Assembly (NCBI GenBank): GCA_012962365.1
Contig: DTXR01000436.1
Coordinates: 1-6,602, forward strand
Source: Chromatiaceae bacterium
Lineage (GTDB): Bacteria; Pseudomonadota; Gammaproteobacteria; Chromatiales; Chromatiaceae
DNA: 6,602 nt
Direction of reading: 5' to 3'
In this document: positions 1-5,154 of the stretch, piece by piece
How the letters are laid out: every line of letters begins with the position of its first letter
Position numbering within the stretch: the first letter of the stretch is position 1
The notes under the pieces: model-generated
What the model was told of the DNA's origin: nothing
Database searches by the model: none
The model's input: the letters and a program-made list of their open reading frames with translations, nothing else
Program-made: the position numbers and the translations under genes

Positions 1-338
1 GATACCCGCCGGGTCAAACCCCCGGGGCACAGCCGGGGGCAACCCGACAAAATACCGACAATGCATTTGCGCAACTGATGAACCAGATCGGCAAAGCGAC
101 CGGCATGGGGAATGTGGGGCAAATGTTGTCATGGGATGATGAGGAGTTCTGGAAGGGAGCCTTGGTGGGGGCAGCTGCGGTGATGCTGCTGACTAATGAA
201 TCAGTTCGTGAAAGCCTGAAAGAAGGTTTGGACAAGATAATGTCCGGTTTTTCTTCTAACGGAGAGCCGGATGGGGATCAGAGCGAGAGCGAAGCAACTG
301 AGACAGCTGCTTCTACAGAAGAGGAGCAACAAAAATGA
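1..338 (+). CDS. Small Gly/Pro-rich membrane protein, 5' end missing (ferrosome-operon type)
   Basis: The reading frame is open from base 3 at the left edge to the TGA at 336-338, so the gene probably begins outside the window. An ATG at 78 exists but has no Shine-Dalgarno sequence in front of it, and the codons before it encode a Pro/Gly/Gln-rich stretch (PPGQTPGAQPGA) like the N-terminus of the gene at 675. After that comes a short linker, then one hydrophobic segment, KGALVGAAAVMLLTNESV, encoded at 153-206, then an amphipathic helix and an acidic Glu/Ser/Thr-rich tail. The hydrophobic core matches the protein at 675-1082 at 14 of 18 positions, so the two are paralogues. It overlaps the next gene by 4 bp (ATGA). 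The function is unknown; I infer a membrane component of the ferrosome made by the downstream FezB-type ATPase. A lone start at 78 (86 residues) remains possible. Confidence 0.8.
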   Translation, partial: YPPGQTPGAQPGATRQNTDNAFAQLMNQIGKATGMGNVGQMLSWDDEEFWKGALVGAAAVMLLTNESVRESLKEGLDKIMSGFSSNGEPDGDQSESEATETAASTEEEQQK

Positions 339-682
339 CCTACGATCCGAGAACGGTGCTGCCCGATACGTGGCAGGGTGATGCCAGAATGTTAACGGAA
401 GCTTTCAAGACAGGTGCCATGGTTGGTGGCACTGGCGCGGCGGCGCTAAATATATATAGAGTAAAAAAGGAAAATATGGAACCTAAAAAGGCTGTATTCA
501 ACACCGCCAAATTTGCTGCGAGTGCCGGTGTAGCCACCGTCGCGGCTACGTCAGTCGGCGCGATGGTGCGCAAGCAGCCTTTGCTTTCATTTCTGGCAGC
601 TTTCGCTACGGGAACGGCAGTGATGTATGTGTTGACCAACCCCAATGAACCGCAAGATGTCCTGGAGGTCGATGATGAATAG
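335..682 (+). CDS. MamC/Mms13-like two-helix membrane protein
   Basis: 115 residues. The ATG overlaps the previous stop and has AGGAG at 322-326, eight bases upstream. After a soluble N-terminus of about 24 residues there is a Gly/Ala helix (TGAMVGGTGAAAL, 26-38), a basic connecting segment (39-60), a second Gly/Ala/Val region (61-78), a K-Q-P break, and a third hydrophobic stretch ending in VMYVLTN (83-102). The order GA-hydrophobic-VGG, N at 39, K at 44, T57, K59 and AG-x-AT (64-68) lines up without gaps with the magnetosome membrane protein MamC/Mms13 as I remember it. The two loop acids implicated in magnetite contact in MamC fall on K52 and N56 here. The C-terminal VLTN recalls the LLTN of both neighbouring small proteins. 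I infer an organelle-membrane protein; homology to MamC is from memory, so a convergent Gly-zipper is the alternative. Confidence 0.75.
   Translation: MTYDPRTVLPDTWQGDARMLTEAFKTGAMVGGTGAAALNIYRVKKENMEPKKAVFNTAKFAASAGVATVAATSVGAMVRKQPLLSFLAAFATGTAVMYVLTNPNEPQDVLEVDDE
664..668 (+). promoter_or_regulatory. Ribosome binding site deciding the start of the 675 gene
   Basis: GGAGG lies six bases before the ATG at 675 and only three before the ATG at 672. The longer frame beginning at 645 has no such site and would overlap the previous gene by 38 bp. The site therefore favours a start at 675 with an 8-bp overlap. Confidence 0.7.
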
Positions 683-1082
683 TCCTTATCCATATCCACC
701 GTATCAGCAAAATCAGAGGGGTGCCGGACCTGGACCCGGGGGCTATGGTGCTGGAAACCCTGGAATGGGCTGTGGCTGGTATGGGCAGAACACAGGTTTG
801 CCCCCCATGGCTGGCGGGATACCCCCGGTAGCTCCGGCGCCTGCAGCTTCTCCCGAGCCGCAAGAGAGTACCGGTTTCCTGGAGCCGACCAACCCGGCTT
901 TCATTAAAGGCGCGTTGGTCGGCGCGGCATTGGCCTATCTGCTTACCAATGAAAAGGTGCAGCAGGCCGGGATCAAGGGTGCAGCCAGAGCTTGGCAGTT
1001 CATGCAGGGCGGTATTGAAGAAATGAAAGAGCGTTTTCGTGATGCCGAAGCTGAGTTGAACGCCGAAGCCTTTGAAGAGTGA
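675..1082 (+). CDS. Pro/Gly/Tyr-rich small membrane protein, paralogue of the first gene
   Basis: 135 residues from the ATG at 675, chosen by the GGAGG at 664-668. Residues 1-60 are low-complexity and rich in Pro, Gly, Tyr and Gln (MNSPYPYPPYQQ at the start). After a short linker, one hydrophobic segment at 78-95 (KGALVGAALAYLLTNEKV) is nearly the same as in the first gene of the window. The remaining ~40 residues form a charged amphipathic or coiled helix ending in an acidic tail. This gives a single-pass layout with a flexible N-terminus. I recognise no named family with certainty; small proteins of this shape occur beside P1B-6 ATPases. A structural or sizing role at the ferrosome membrane is inference. 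The tandem paralogy suggests duplication, with the MamC-like gene now lying between the copies. Confidence 0.85.
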   Translation: MNSPYPYPPYQQNQRGAGPGPGGYGAGNPGMGCGWYGQNTGLPPMAGGIPPVAPAPAASPEPQESTGFLEPTNPAFIKGALVGAALAYLLTNEKVQQAGIKGAARAWQFMQGGIEEMKERFRDAEAELNAEAFEE

Positions 1083-1122
1083 TCTGTATTGAATCGCTGT
1101 AGAAAAACCAGGAGTCGTAGTT

Positions 1123-1668
1123 ATGGGACAAGATGATCAAGCAGCCTTGCTGACCGCCATTGACGACGAGTTTCGCGCACGGGCCACCTATCAGGCGGTG
1201 CTGGATGCGTATGGAAACATTGCTCCATTCAGTATGATCGAGCAGGCGGAGCGGCGTCATATTACAGCGTTGGCTTCGCTGTTTCAGCAGTACGGGATGG
1301 CTGTTCCAGCAGATCGCTGGACGGGAAATGTAGCGCCGCCGCCCTCTGTTCTGGATGCCTGTCAGGCGGGTGTGGATGCGGAGATTGCCAACTATCAGAT
1401 GTATGACCGTCTGCTCCAGAGCGTACAGGATCCTCAGGTACGGTTTGTGTTTACCAACTTGCGTAACGCTTCAGCGTTTCATCACCTGCCTGCGTTCCAG
1501 GCCTGCGCCGCAGCATTGGGTGCCCAACCAGCGCATGTATCCCCTCAGCCCATGACGACCATGGCCAATGAAGAGACCCGTGCAAACTGGGGTCATTTGT
1601 TGATAGGGGCATTGATAGGTGCTGGCGCCGTGTGGGCGTGGCGTCAGTGGGGTAGACGTACCGCATGA
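1123..1668 (+). CDS. Ferritin-like DUF2202 protein with C-terminal membrane anchor
   Basis: 181 residues, with AGGAG at 1110-1114 eight bases before the ATG. The first ~130 residues look like a four-helix ferritin-like bundle of the DUF2202 type: helix A with E16 in DDEF and Y23, helix B with E43-R-R-H46, helix C with E87 in AEIANY, and helix D with NASAFHHLPAF (115-125). Five carboxylate/His ligands of a di-iron site are visible (E16, E43, H46, E87, H120 or H121). The position three before H120 is Ser117, not Glu, which may be normal for this family. A flexible Pro/Gln/Thr linker then leads to a hydrophobic segment at 156-173 containing GALIGAGA, followed by Arg residues, which looks like a tail anchor. 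The stop overlaps the ATPase start (ATGA), so the two are probably translationally coupled. I infer iron binding or oxidation at the compartment membrane. Confidence 0.82.
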   Translation: MGQDDQAALLTAIDDEFRARATYQAVLDAYGNIAPFSMIEQAERRHITALASLFQQYGMAVPADRWTGNVAPPPSVLDACQAGVDAEIANYQMYDRLLQSVQDPQVRFVFTNLRNASAFHHLPAFQACAAALGAQPAHVSPQPMTTMANEETRANWGHLLIGALIGAGAVWAWRQWGRRTA

Positions 1669-3812
1669 CTCGCTCGAAACGTATCGCCGCCGGTGTTTTA
1701 CTGATTCATGAAACGCCTAAAAGGATGCGTTTTCGTCTGGGTTTTTTGGCTCGGCGGAAGCTGGATCTTTCCTGGCTGCGGATGCGGGTGGAGCGAATTC
1801 ATGGGGTTCATAAATCGCGTATCAATCCGCGCGCCCGAACGCTGATCATCGAATACGATGGCCTACCTGAGAGCCGGGAGGCGATTCTCGACGGGCTTGT
1901 GCAAATTTCCCGCAAACCCATACCCGCTGGCAGCGGGAAAGTGTCCAAGCTTGCTGAGCTGGCGCCAATGGCAACTACCACGGCTCTGCTGGGTACGATG
2001 CCTGTCATGTCAGATTTCTATCGCCGATTGCTGACGTTCTTAAATATCTCGCCGGTGCTCTGGGAAGGAGCGGAAACACTGGTGAGCCGCGGCATCAAAA
2101 TGGAGGTGCTCGATGCCATTGCTGTGGGGCTTTCAGCTTACAAGAAGGAATACTACACGGCCAATATCACTTATCTGTTGATGCAGCTGGCCGAGTATTT
2201 GGAAACCCAGACCCAGCGGCAGTCAGACGATTTATTGCGTACCTTGTTGCAACCCGAGATGGGCACCGCATGGGTGGAGCGCGATGGTGAGTTGGTCCAG
2301 GTTCCCGCAGACGAGGTCGAGGCTGGCGAACATGTCGTGGTTGGCGTTGGCGACAGTATTCCTGTAGATGGATTGGTTCTTGAAGGGACTGCGTTGGTCA
2401 ATCAGTCTTCCATTTCCGGTGAGGCGGTACCCGTACGCAAGGAAGCCATGGACAAGGTTGTATCTGGAACAGTGGTAGAAGAAGGAAAGCTGCGTATCGA
2501 AGCCCGTTATGTGGGTGAGGATACGACCACGGCTCGCATTGCGCGGTTTATCGATGAGTCACTTGGCAAACAGTCAGCAACCCAGAGCATGGCAGAAAAG
2601 CTGGCAGATCAACGAGTGTGGTTTACCCTGGGAACCGGCGCTCTGGTGTACCTGATCACCCGTGATGAACGCCGTCTGGAATCCGTATTCCTGGTGGATT
2701 ATTCCTGTGCGCTCAAGCTGGCTCCCCCCGTGGCGTTCAAGTCAGGGATGTACAACGCCGCCAATCAAGGCATCCTGCTCAAGGGTGGTCAGGCTATTGA
2801 ACAATTGGCGGAAGTGGATGCCGTCGTGTTCGACAAGACCGGTACCCTCACACATAGTGATTTGCAGGTGATGGATGTTATCGTGTTTGATGAATCGCAC
2901 TGGCCCAAGGAACGCCTGCTGGCGGTTACAGCCTCCATAGAAGAGCATGCGACTCATCCGATTGCCGAAGCGATTGTTCGCAAGGCCAAAGAGGAGAAAC
3001 TGAACCATATAGATCATGGGGAAGTGGATTATCTGGTTGCCCATGGAATGAGTTGTCCCGTGGCAGGCGACCGTTTGTTGATTGGCAGCCGCCATTACCT
3101 GGAGGAGCATGAGGGACTTTCTTTCAAGGCCATTGAAAGCACCATTCGAAAATTGGAAGAAGACGGAAACACGCTGCTTTATATAGGGACGAAAGAAGAA
3201 CCTGTGGGCATCATAGCGCTGCGCGCCAGGTTGCGTGACAACGCTGCAGAAGTGATTTCCGGTTTGCGTGCGCTGGGCATCAAAAAGCTGGTCATGCTGA
3301 CCGGTGACCGCAGGAACCGGGCAGAGGCGATGGCGGCCGAGCTGGGGCTGGATGAGGTTTTTGCAGAACAGCCTCCGGAAGAAAAGGCAGCTATCATCGA
3401 AAAATTACAAGAAAAGGGTTACAAGGTTGCTTTTGTGGGTGATGGTGTCAACGACGGCCCGGCGCTGGTGGCTGCAGAGGTGGGCATAGCCATGCCGCGG
3501 GGCGCTGAGCTCGCACGTGCCACGGCCGATATGGTGTTGCTGGAAGATGATCTCGCCCTGCTGCTTGCCGCAAGAGAGATCGGTCAGCGCACCATGGAGC
3601 TGATCAAAACCAATTTCAAGTTGGCGATCGGCGTCAATACCGGGATTCTGATTGGTGCATCGCTGGGTCTGATTTCTCCTGTTGTTTCTGCCGTATTGCA
3701 TAACGGGACAACAGTTGGACTGTTGGTAAATGCACTGCGCGGGGCAAAGAGCAACACCCCGTCACTTCCCGTGGATCAGATGAATCAGGCCGCCAAGGCG
3801 GCTGAAATGTAA
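1665..3812 (+). CDS. fezB: Ferrosome-type P1B-6 metal-transporting ATPase FezB
   Basis: 715 residues. It should pump a metal, probably iron, across a membrane using ATP. Residues 10-82 form an HMA-like domain without CxxC; it has R20-M-R-F-R24 and N54-P55-R-A instead. Hydrophobic segments follow (roughly 98-175). The actuator domain carries S-G252-E253-A. The metal-site helix carries Y-S347-C348-A-L-K351-L in place of CPC or SPC. The phosphorylation motif is D390-KTGTLT, the nucleotide-binding HP pair is H431-P432, the hinge is T546-G-D548, and G592-DGVND-GPAL has Gly598 where most relatives have Ala. Two C-terminal membrane helices (about 645-690) close the protein. The SC motif without CPC and the degenerate N-terminal domain are what I know of P1B-6/FezB pumps, which form ferrosomes in Desulfovibrio magneticus and Shewanella putrefaciens. 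It overlaps the ferritin-like gene by 4 bp. The ATPase assignment is near certain; the fezB name rests on motif and context. Confidence 0.88.
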   Translation: MTRSKRIAAGVLLIHETPKRMRFRLGFLARRKLDLSWLRMRVERIHGVHKSRINPRARTLIIEYDGLPESREAILDGLVQISRKPIPAGSGKVSKLAELAPMATTTALLGTMPVMSDFYRRLLTFLNISPVLWEGAETLVSRGIKMEVLDAIAVGLSAYKKEYYTANITYLLMQLAEYLETQTQRQSDDLLRTLLQPEMGTAWVERDGELVQVPADEVEAGEHVVVGVGDSIPVDGLVLEGTALVNQSSISGEAVPVRKEAMDKVVSGTVVEEGKLRIEARYVGEDTTTARIARFIDESLGKQSATQSMAEKLADQRVWFTLGTGALVYLITRDERRLESVFLVDYSCALKLAPPVAFKSGMYNAANQGILLKGGQAIEQLAEVDAVVFDKTGTLTHSDLQVMDVIVFDESHWPKERLLAVTASIEEHATHPIAEAIVRKAKEEKLNHIDHGEVDYLVAHGMSCPVAGDRLLIGSRHYLEEHEGLSFKAIESTIRKLEEDGNTLLYIGTKEEPVGIIALRARLRDNAAEVISGLRALGIKKLVMLTGDRRNRAEAMAAELGLDEVFAEQPPEEKAAIIEKLQEKGYKVAFVGDGVNDGPALVAAEVGIAMPRGAELARATADMVLLEDDLALLLAAREIGQRTMELIKTNFKLAIGVNTGILIGASLGLISPVVSAVLHNGTTVGLLVNALRGAKSNTPSLPVDQMNQAAKAAEM

Positions 3813-3840
3813 CTTCCGGTCTTCCGGATAGGAGAAAAAA

Positions 3841-4176
3841 ATGGCTATACAACTGTTACCTTTGATTGCAGGTGCTGCCTTGGGCGCACTGGCTACCTAT
3901 CTTTATAAAGATGATGAAGCCCGCAAATCAATCAAGAAAGGGGTGGATAAGGTTGGCGACAAGCTGGCAGAAGGCGCCAATAGTATAAAAGAAACCGTTT
4001 CGCGCAAGACTAAGAGTACGAAAGCCGAAAAAGAGCCGAAAGCTGCGCCAAAAGCCACCAAGAAAAAGGTGGCAAAAAAGAAGGTCTCTAAAAAACGGCC
4101 AACCAAGAAAAAGACGGCCAGTAAAAAAACCGCCAGCAAAAAGGCGGCCAATAAAAAGACATCCGAAGCTGCCTAG
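3841..4176 (+). CDS. YtxH-like single-pass protein with lysine-rich repeat tail
   Basis: 111 residues, with GGAG at 3831-3834 six bases before the ATG and a gap of 28 bases after the ATPase. Residues 4-22 are one membrane helix (LLPLIAGAALGALATYLY). Residues 23-55 are an amphipathic helix of YtxH type (KDDEARKSIKKG and on). From about 60 the chain is Lys/Ala/Thr-rich and, from 76, falls into five-residue units with two lysines at each junction. The layout recalls bacterial histone-H1-like or AlgP-like tails fused to a membrane anchor. It is probably the last gene of the ATPase operon. A strongly cationic tail next to an iron-phosphate organelle could bind phosphate, polyphosphate or nucleic acid; this is inference. 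Lys-rich tails are easily gained, so binding DNA or acidic lipid is equally possible. Confidence 0.85.
   Translation: MAIQLLPLIAGAALGALATYLYKDDEARKSIKKGVDKVGDKLAEGANSIKETVSRKTKSTKAEKEPKAAPKATKKKVAKKKVSKKRPTKKKTASKKTASKKAANKKTSEAA
4066..4170 (+). repeat. Degenerate 15-bp coding repeat (five-residue Lys-rich units)
   Basis: Residues 76-110 of the YtxH-like protein read as seven successive pentads: KVAKK, KVSKK, RPTKK, KTASK, KTASK, KAANK and KTSEA. At the DNA level this is a 15-bp periodic, A-rich, imperfect tandem repeat, best preserved at 4111-4155. Such an array can change copy number by slippage, so tail length may vary between strains. Confidence 0.7.
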
Positions 4177-4216
4177 ATAGCGTTAGGCTTACATAGTGGC
4201 TCCTCTTGAAGAGTGA

Positions 4217-4642
4217 TCAGGATAACAATCGCTTTGAATGCCTGAGCATGTGGAGCGCAGCGAAGCCCAGGAAGGCTGAACCCGCACGGATGTGGGGCTT
4301 CTTTTTGCCTGAGAACCCATAGACAACCGCGGTTGTCAGAGTGGCGGCCATACCCACCTTTGTTGCCTTGCCAAGAAACTCACCCGTGCGGTTTCGGTTT
4401 TGCTGCGCCGCCTCCAGATAGATTTCCTCCACTTTGCCTTCGACCCAGTCCTCGCTACAGATTTTCGGGTCATATTCCACAATCAGACTGCCCGCAGAGG
4501 GATTGCCACGAACACGGATAACGCCTTGTATTTCCTCCAAATTGCTTTCCAAACCCTCCAAAAAAGATGTGGATTTTAGCATTGGTGAGCGAAGGCGTAT
4601 GCGCCCGGTAGTGCTGCTTGCAATCAAAGTACTTGTGGTCAT
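4217..4642 (-). CDS. HMA2-domain protein with C-terminal membrane hairpin
   Basis: 141 residues on the minus strand, convergent with the YtxH-like gene (40-bp gap). The N-terminal ~70 residues form an HMA-type ferredoxin-like fold without the CxxC metal site: TTGRIRLRS for the first strand, a GV turn, and GNPSAGSLIVEYDP for the following strands. The same layout occurs in the N-terminus of the FezB-type ATPase and in the gene at 4734. The C-terminal part has two hydrophobic stretches (about VGMAATLTTAVVYGF and AGSAFLGFAALHML) separated by GKKKP, which could form a membrane hairpin. The ATG at 4642 is the only sensible start before an in-frame stop; no strong ribosome site precedes it. I recall FezC-type ferrosome proteins as HMA-domain proteins, so this could be the FezC counterpart, but I do not assign the symbol. 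A regulator or adaptor of the ATPase is inferred. Confidence 0.83.
   Translation of the reverse strand: MTTSTLIASSTTGRIRLRSPMLKSTSFLEGLESNLEEIQGVIRVRGNPSAGSLIVEYDPKICSEDWVEGKVEEIYLEAAQQNRNRTGEFLGKATKVGMAATLTTAVVYGFSGKKKPHIRAGSAFLGFAALHMLRHSKRLLS
4281..4306 (+). terminator. Possible plus-strand intrinsic terminator inside the convergent gene
   Basis: CCC-G-CAC (4281-4287), a GGAT loop and GTGGGG (4292-4297) can pair as six GC-rich base pairs with one bulged G. They are followed by CTTC and five T residues (4302-4306). It lies about 105 bp past the last gene of the plus-strand operon, within the 3' end of the minus-strand HMA2 gene. The stem is short and the bases also encode protein on the other strand, so this is tentative. 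Confidence 0.25.
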
Positions 4643-4662
4643 AGGTACCGGCGGAATAAAGG

Positions 4663-4691
4663 TTGTAAATGCGAATAATTAACGTTAGTAT
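4663..4691 (+). promoter_or_regulatory. Candidate promoter for the 4734 gene
   Basis: TTGTAA (4663-4668) and TAGTAT (4686-4691) are separated by 17 bases; each matches the sigma-70 consensus at four of six positions. The distance to the ATG at 4734 is reasonable for a short leader. The elements overlap the palindrome at 4668-4697. Confidence 0.3.
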
Positions 4692-4697
4692 TGCATT
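4668..4697. promoter_or_regulatory. Imperfect 30-bp palindrome, possible operator (Fur-like at best)
   Basis: AATGCGAATA on the left mirrors TATTGCATT on the right, around the perfect 8-bp centre TAACGTTA; the left arm has extra bases, so symmetry is incomplete. The 19 bases at 4674-4692 match the classical Fur box at 11 of 19 positions by my count, which is borderline. Its place over both candidate -10 elements suits a shared repressor. Iron control would fit the locus but is not shown. Confidence 0.35.
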
Positions 4698-4715
4698 ACT
4701 GTTTGGTTTACTCAA
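4687..4715 (-). promoter_or_regulatory. Candidate promoter for the minus-strand HMA2 gene
   Basis: Read on the minus strand, TTGAGT (4715-4710) and AATACT (4692-4687) are 17 bases apart, each four of six to consensus. Its -10 element lies almost on top of the -10 of the plus-strand candidate, so the two promoters would compete or share a regulator. Confidence 0.3.
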
Positions 4716-4733
4716 CCCCTGCGTTAACAAATT

Positions 4734-5102
4734 ATGAGCTATATACACCATGTTCCAGGAAGGGTTCGAATCAAATCTGTTTGCTTCAGACGCCCTACAT
4801 GCAAGATTGAAGAATTGCTCGAAGCGCTGCAGGCACGGGAGGGTGTGAAAGCCGTCTCCCATAACCCGCGAGCAGCCAGCCTGACCATTACCTATGCTCC
4901 GGAAAAGGATCAACTTGAACAGCTAATGGCGTTGATTGGGGTGTATGACTGTCTGCCTGAATCCGGAACACGTACGGTCAACAATGTCCGAGAACGGGAA
5001 AAAAGCAGTTTGGGAACCACGGTAGGCAGAGTTGCAGCCGGTGTGTTGCTCAAACGTGGTGTCTCTTACTCTCTGGATTCGTTGATCGGGGTGCTTCGCT
5101 AG
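4734..5102 (+). CDS. HMA2-domain protein (CxxC-less), divergent partner
   Basis: 122 residues, starting 91 bp from the divergent HMA2 gene, with no clear Shine-Dalgarno sequence before the ATG. Residues 1-70 again show the CxxC-less HMA pattern: VPGRVRIKS, a helix (IEELLEALQAREGV), HNPRAASLTITY, then a second helix. Two cysteines occur (in SVCFRRPTC), but they are six residues apart and follow the first strand, so they do not form the usual loop. The C-terminal ~30 residues (SLGTTVGRVAAGVLLKRG and on) are moderately hydrophobic and could associate with a membrane. The domain matches both the minus-strand neighbour and the ATPase N-terminus at the R-x-R and N-P-x-A positions, so the three are probably related by duplication. 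I infer a small partner or competitor of the ATPase N-terminal domain; metal binding is doubtful. Confidence 0.83.
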   Translation: MSYIHHVPGRVRIKSVCFRRPTCKIEELLEALQAREGVKAVSHNPRAASLTITYAPEKDQLEQLMALIGVYDCLPESGTRTVNNVREREKSSLGTTVGRVAAGVLLKRGVSYSLDSLIGVLR

Positions 5103-5124
5103 AGCGCACCTGAGATTCCCGAAT

Positions 5125-5151
5125 CGAGAGGAGAGATGATCTCCTGCTTCG
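5125..5151 (+). promoter_or_regulatory. Hairpin enclosing an AGGAGA sequence before the transporter gene
   Basis: AGGAGA (5129-5134) and TCTCCT (5140-5145) form a perfect 6-bp stem with a GATGA loop, and CGA/TCG pairs (5125-5127, 5149-5151) can extend it across an internal loop. The only good ribosome-binding sequence before the ATG at 5155 is in the 5' arm but sits about 20 bases away, so the pairing may be fortuitous. Confidence 0.25.
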
Positions 5152-5154
5152 TCC

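Noticed and set aside
645..674. Extended N-terminus of the third gene beginning at ATG 645
   Set aside because: No ribosome site precedes it, it adds a basic decapeptide translated from the previous gene's coding sequence, and GGAGG at 664-668 is ideally spaced for ATG 675.
340..699. A 119-codon open frame on the minus strand
   Set aside because: It lies entirely over the MamC-like gene, has Ser/Ala/Val-rich composition typical of an antisense frame, and has no recognisable domain.
2742..3110. A 122-codon open frame antisense to the ATPase
   Set aside because: It is fully inside the P-domain and N-domain coding region, whose motifs are intact on the plus strand.
1..4176. A magnetosome gene cluster, suggested by the MamC-like protein
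   Set aside because: None of the core magnetosome genes (mamK, mamA, mamB/M, mamE, mamI) is visible, and the ATPase context points to a ferrosome instead.
4171..4188. Hairpin GCCTA...TAGGC at the stop of the YtxH-like gene as a terminator
   Set aside because: Only five base pairs, an 8-base loop and no T-run on either strand.
4203..4213. Short palindrome CTCTTGAAGAG between the convergent genes as a terminator
   Set aside because: Five-base arms with a one-base centre and no T-run; probably chance.
4470..4913. A 147-codon open frame on the minus strand
   Set aside because: It crosses the divergent promoter region and overlaps both HMA2 genes out of frame; no family resemblance.
5103..5154. 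A yybP-ykoY manganese riboswitch before the GDT1-type transporter, as seen before some family members
   Set aside because: The gap is only 52 bases and upstream sequence is coding for the HMA2 protein; no room or recognisable core for the aptamer.
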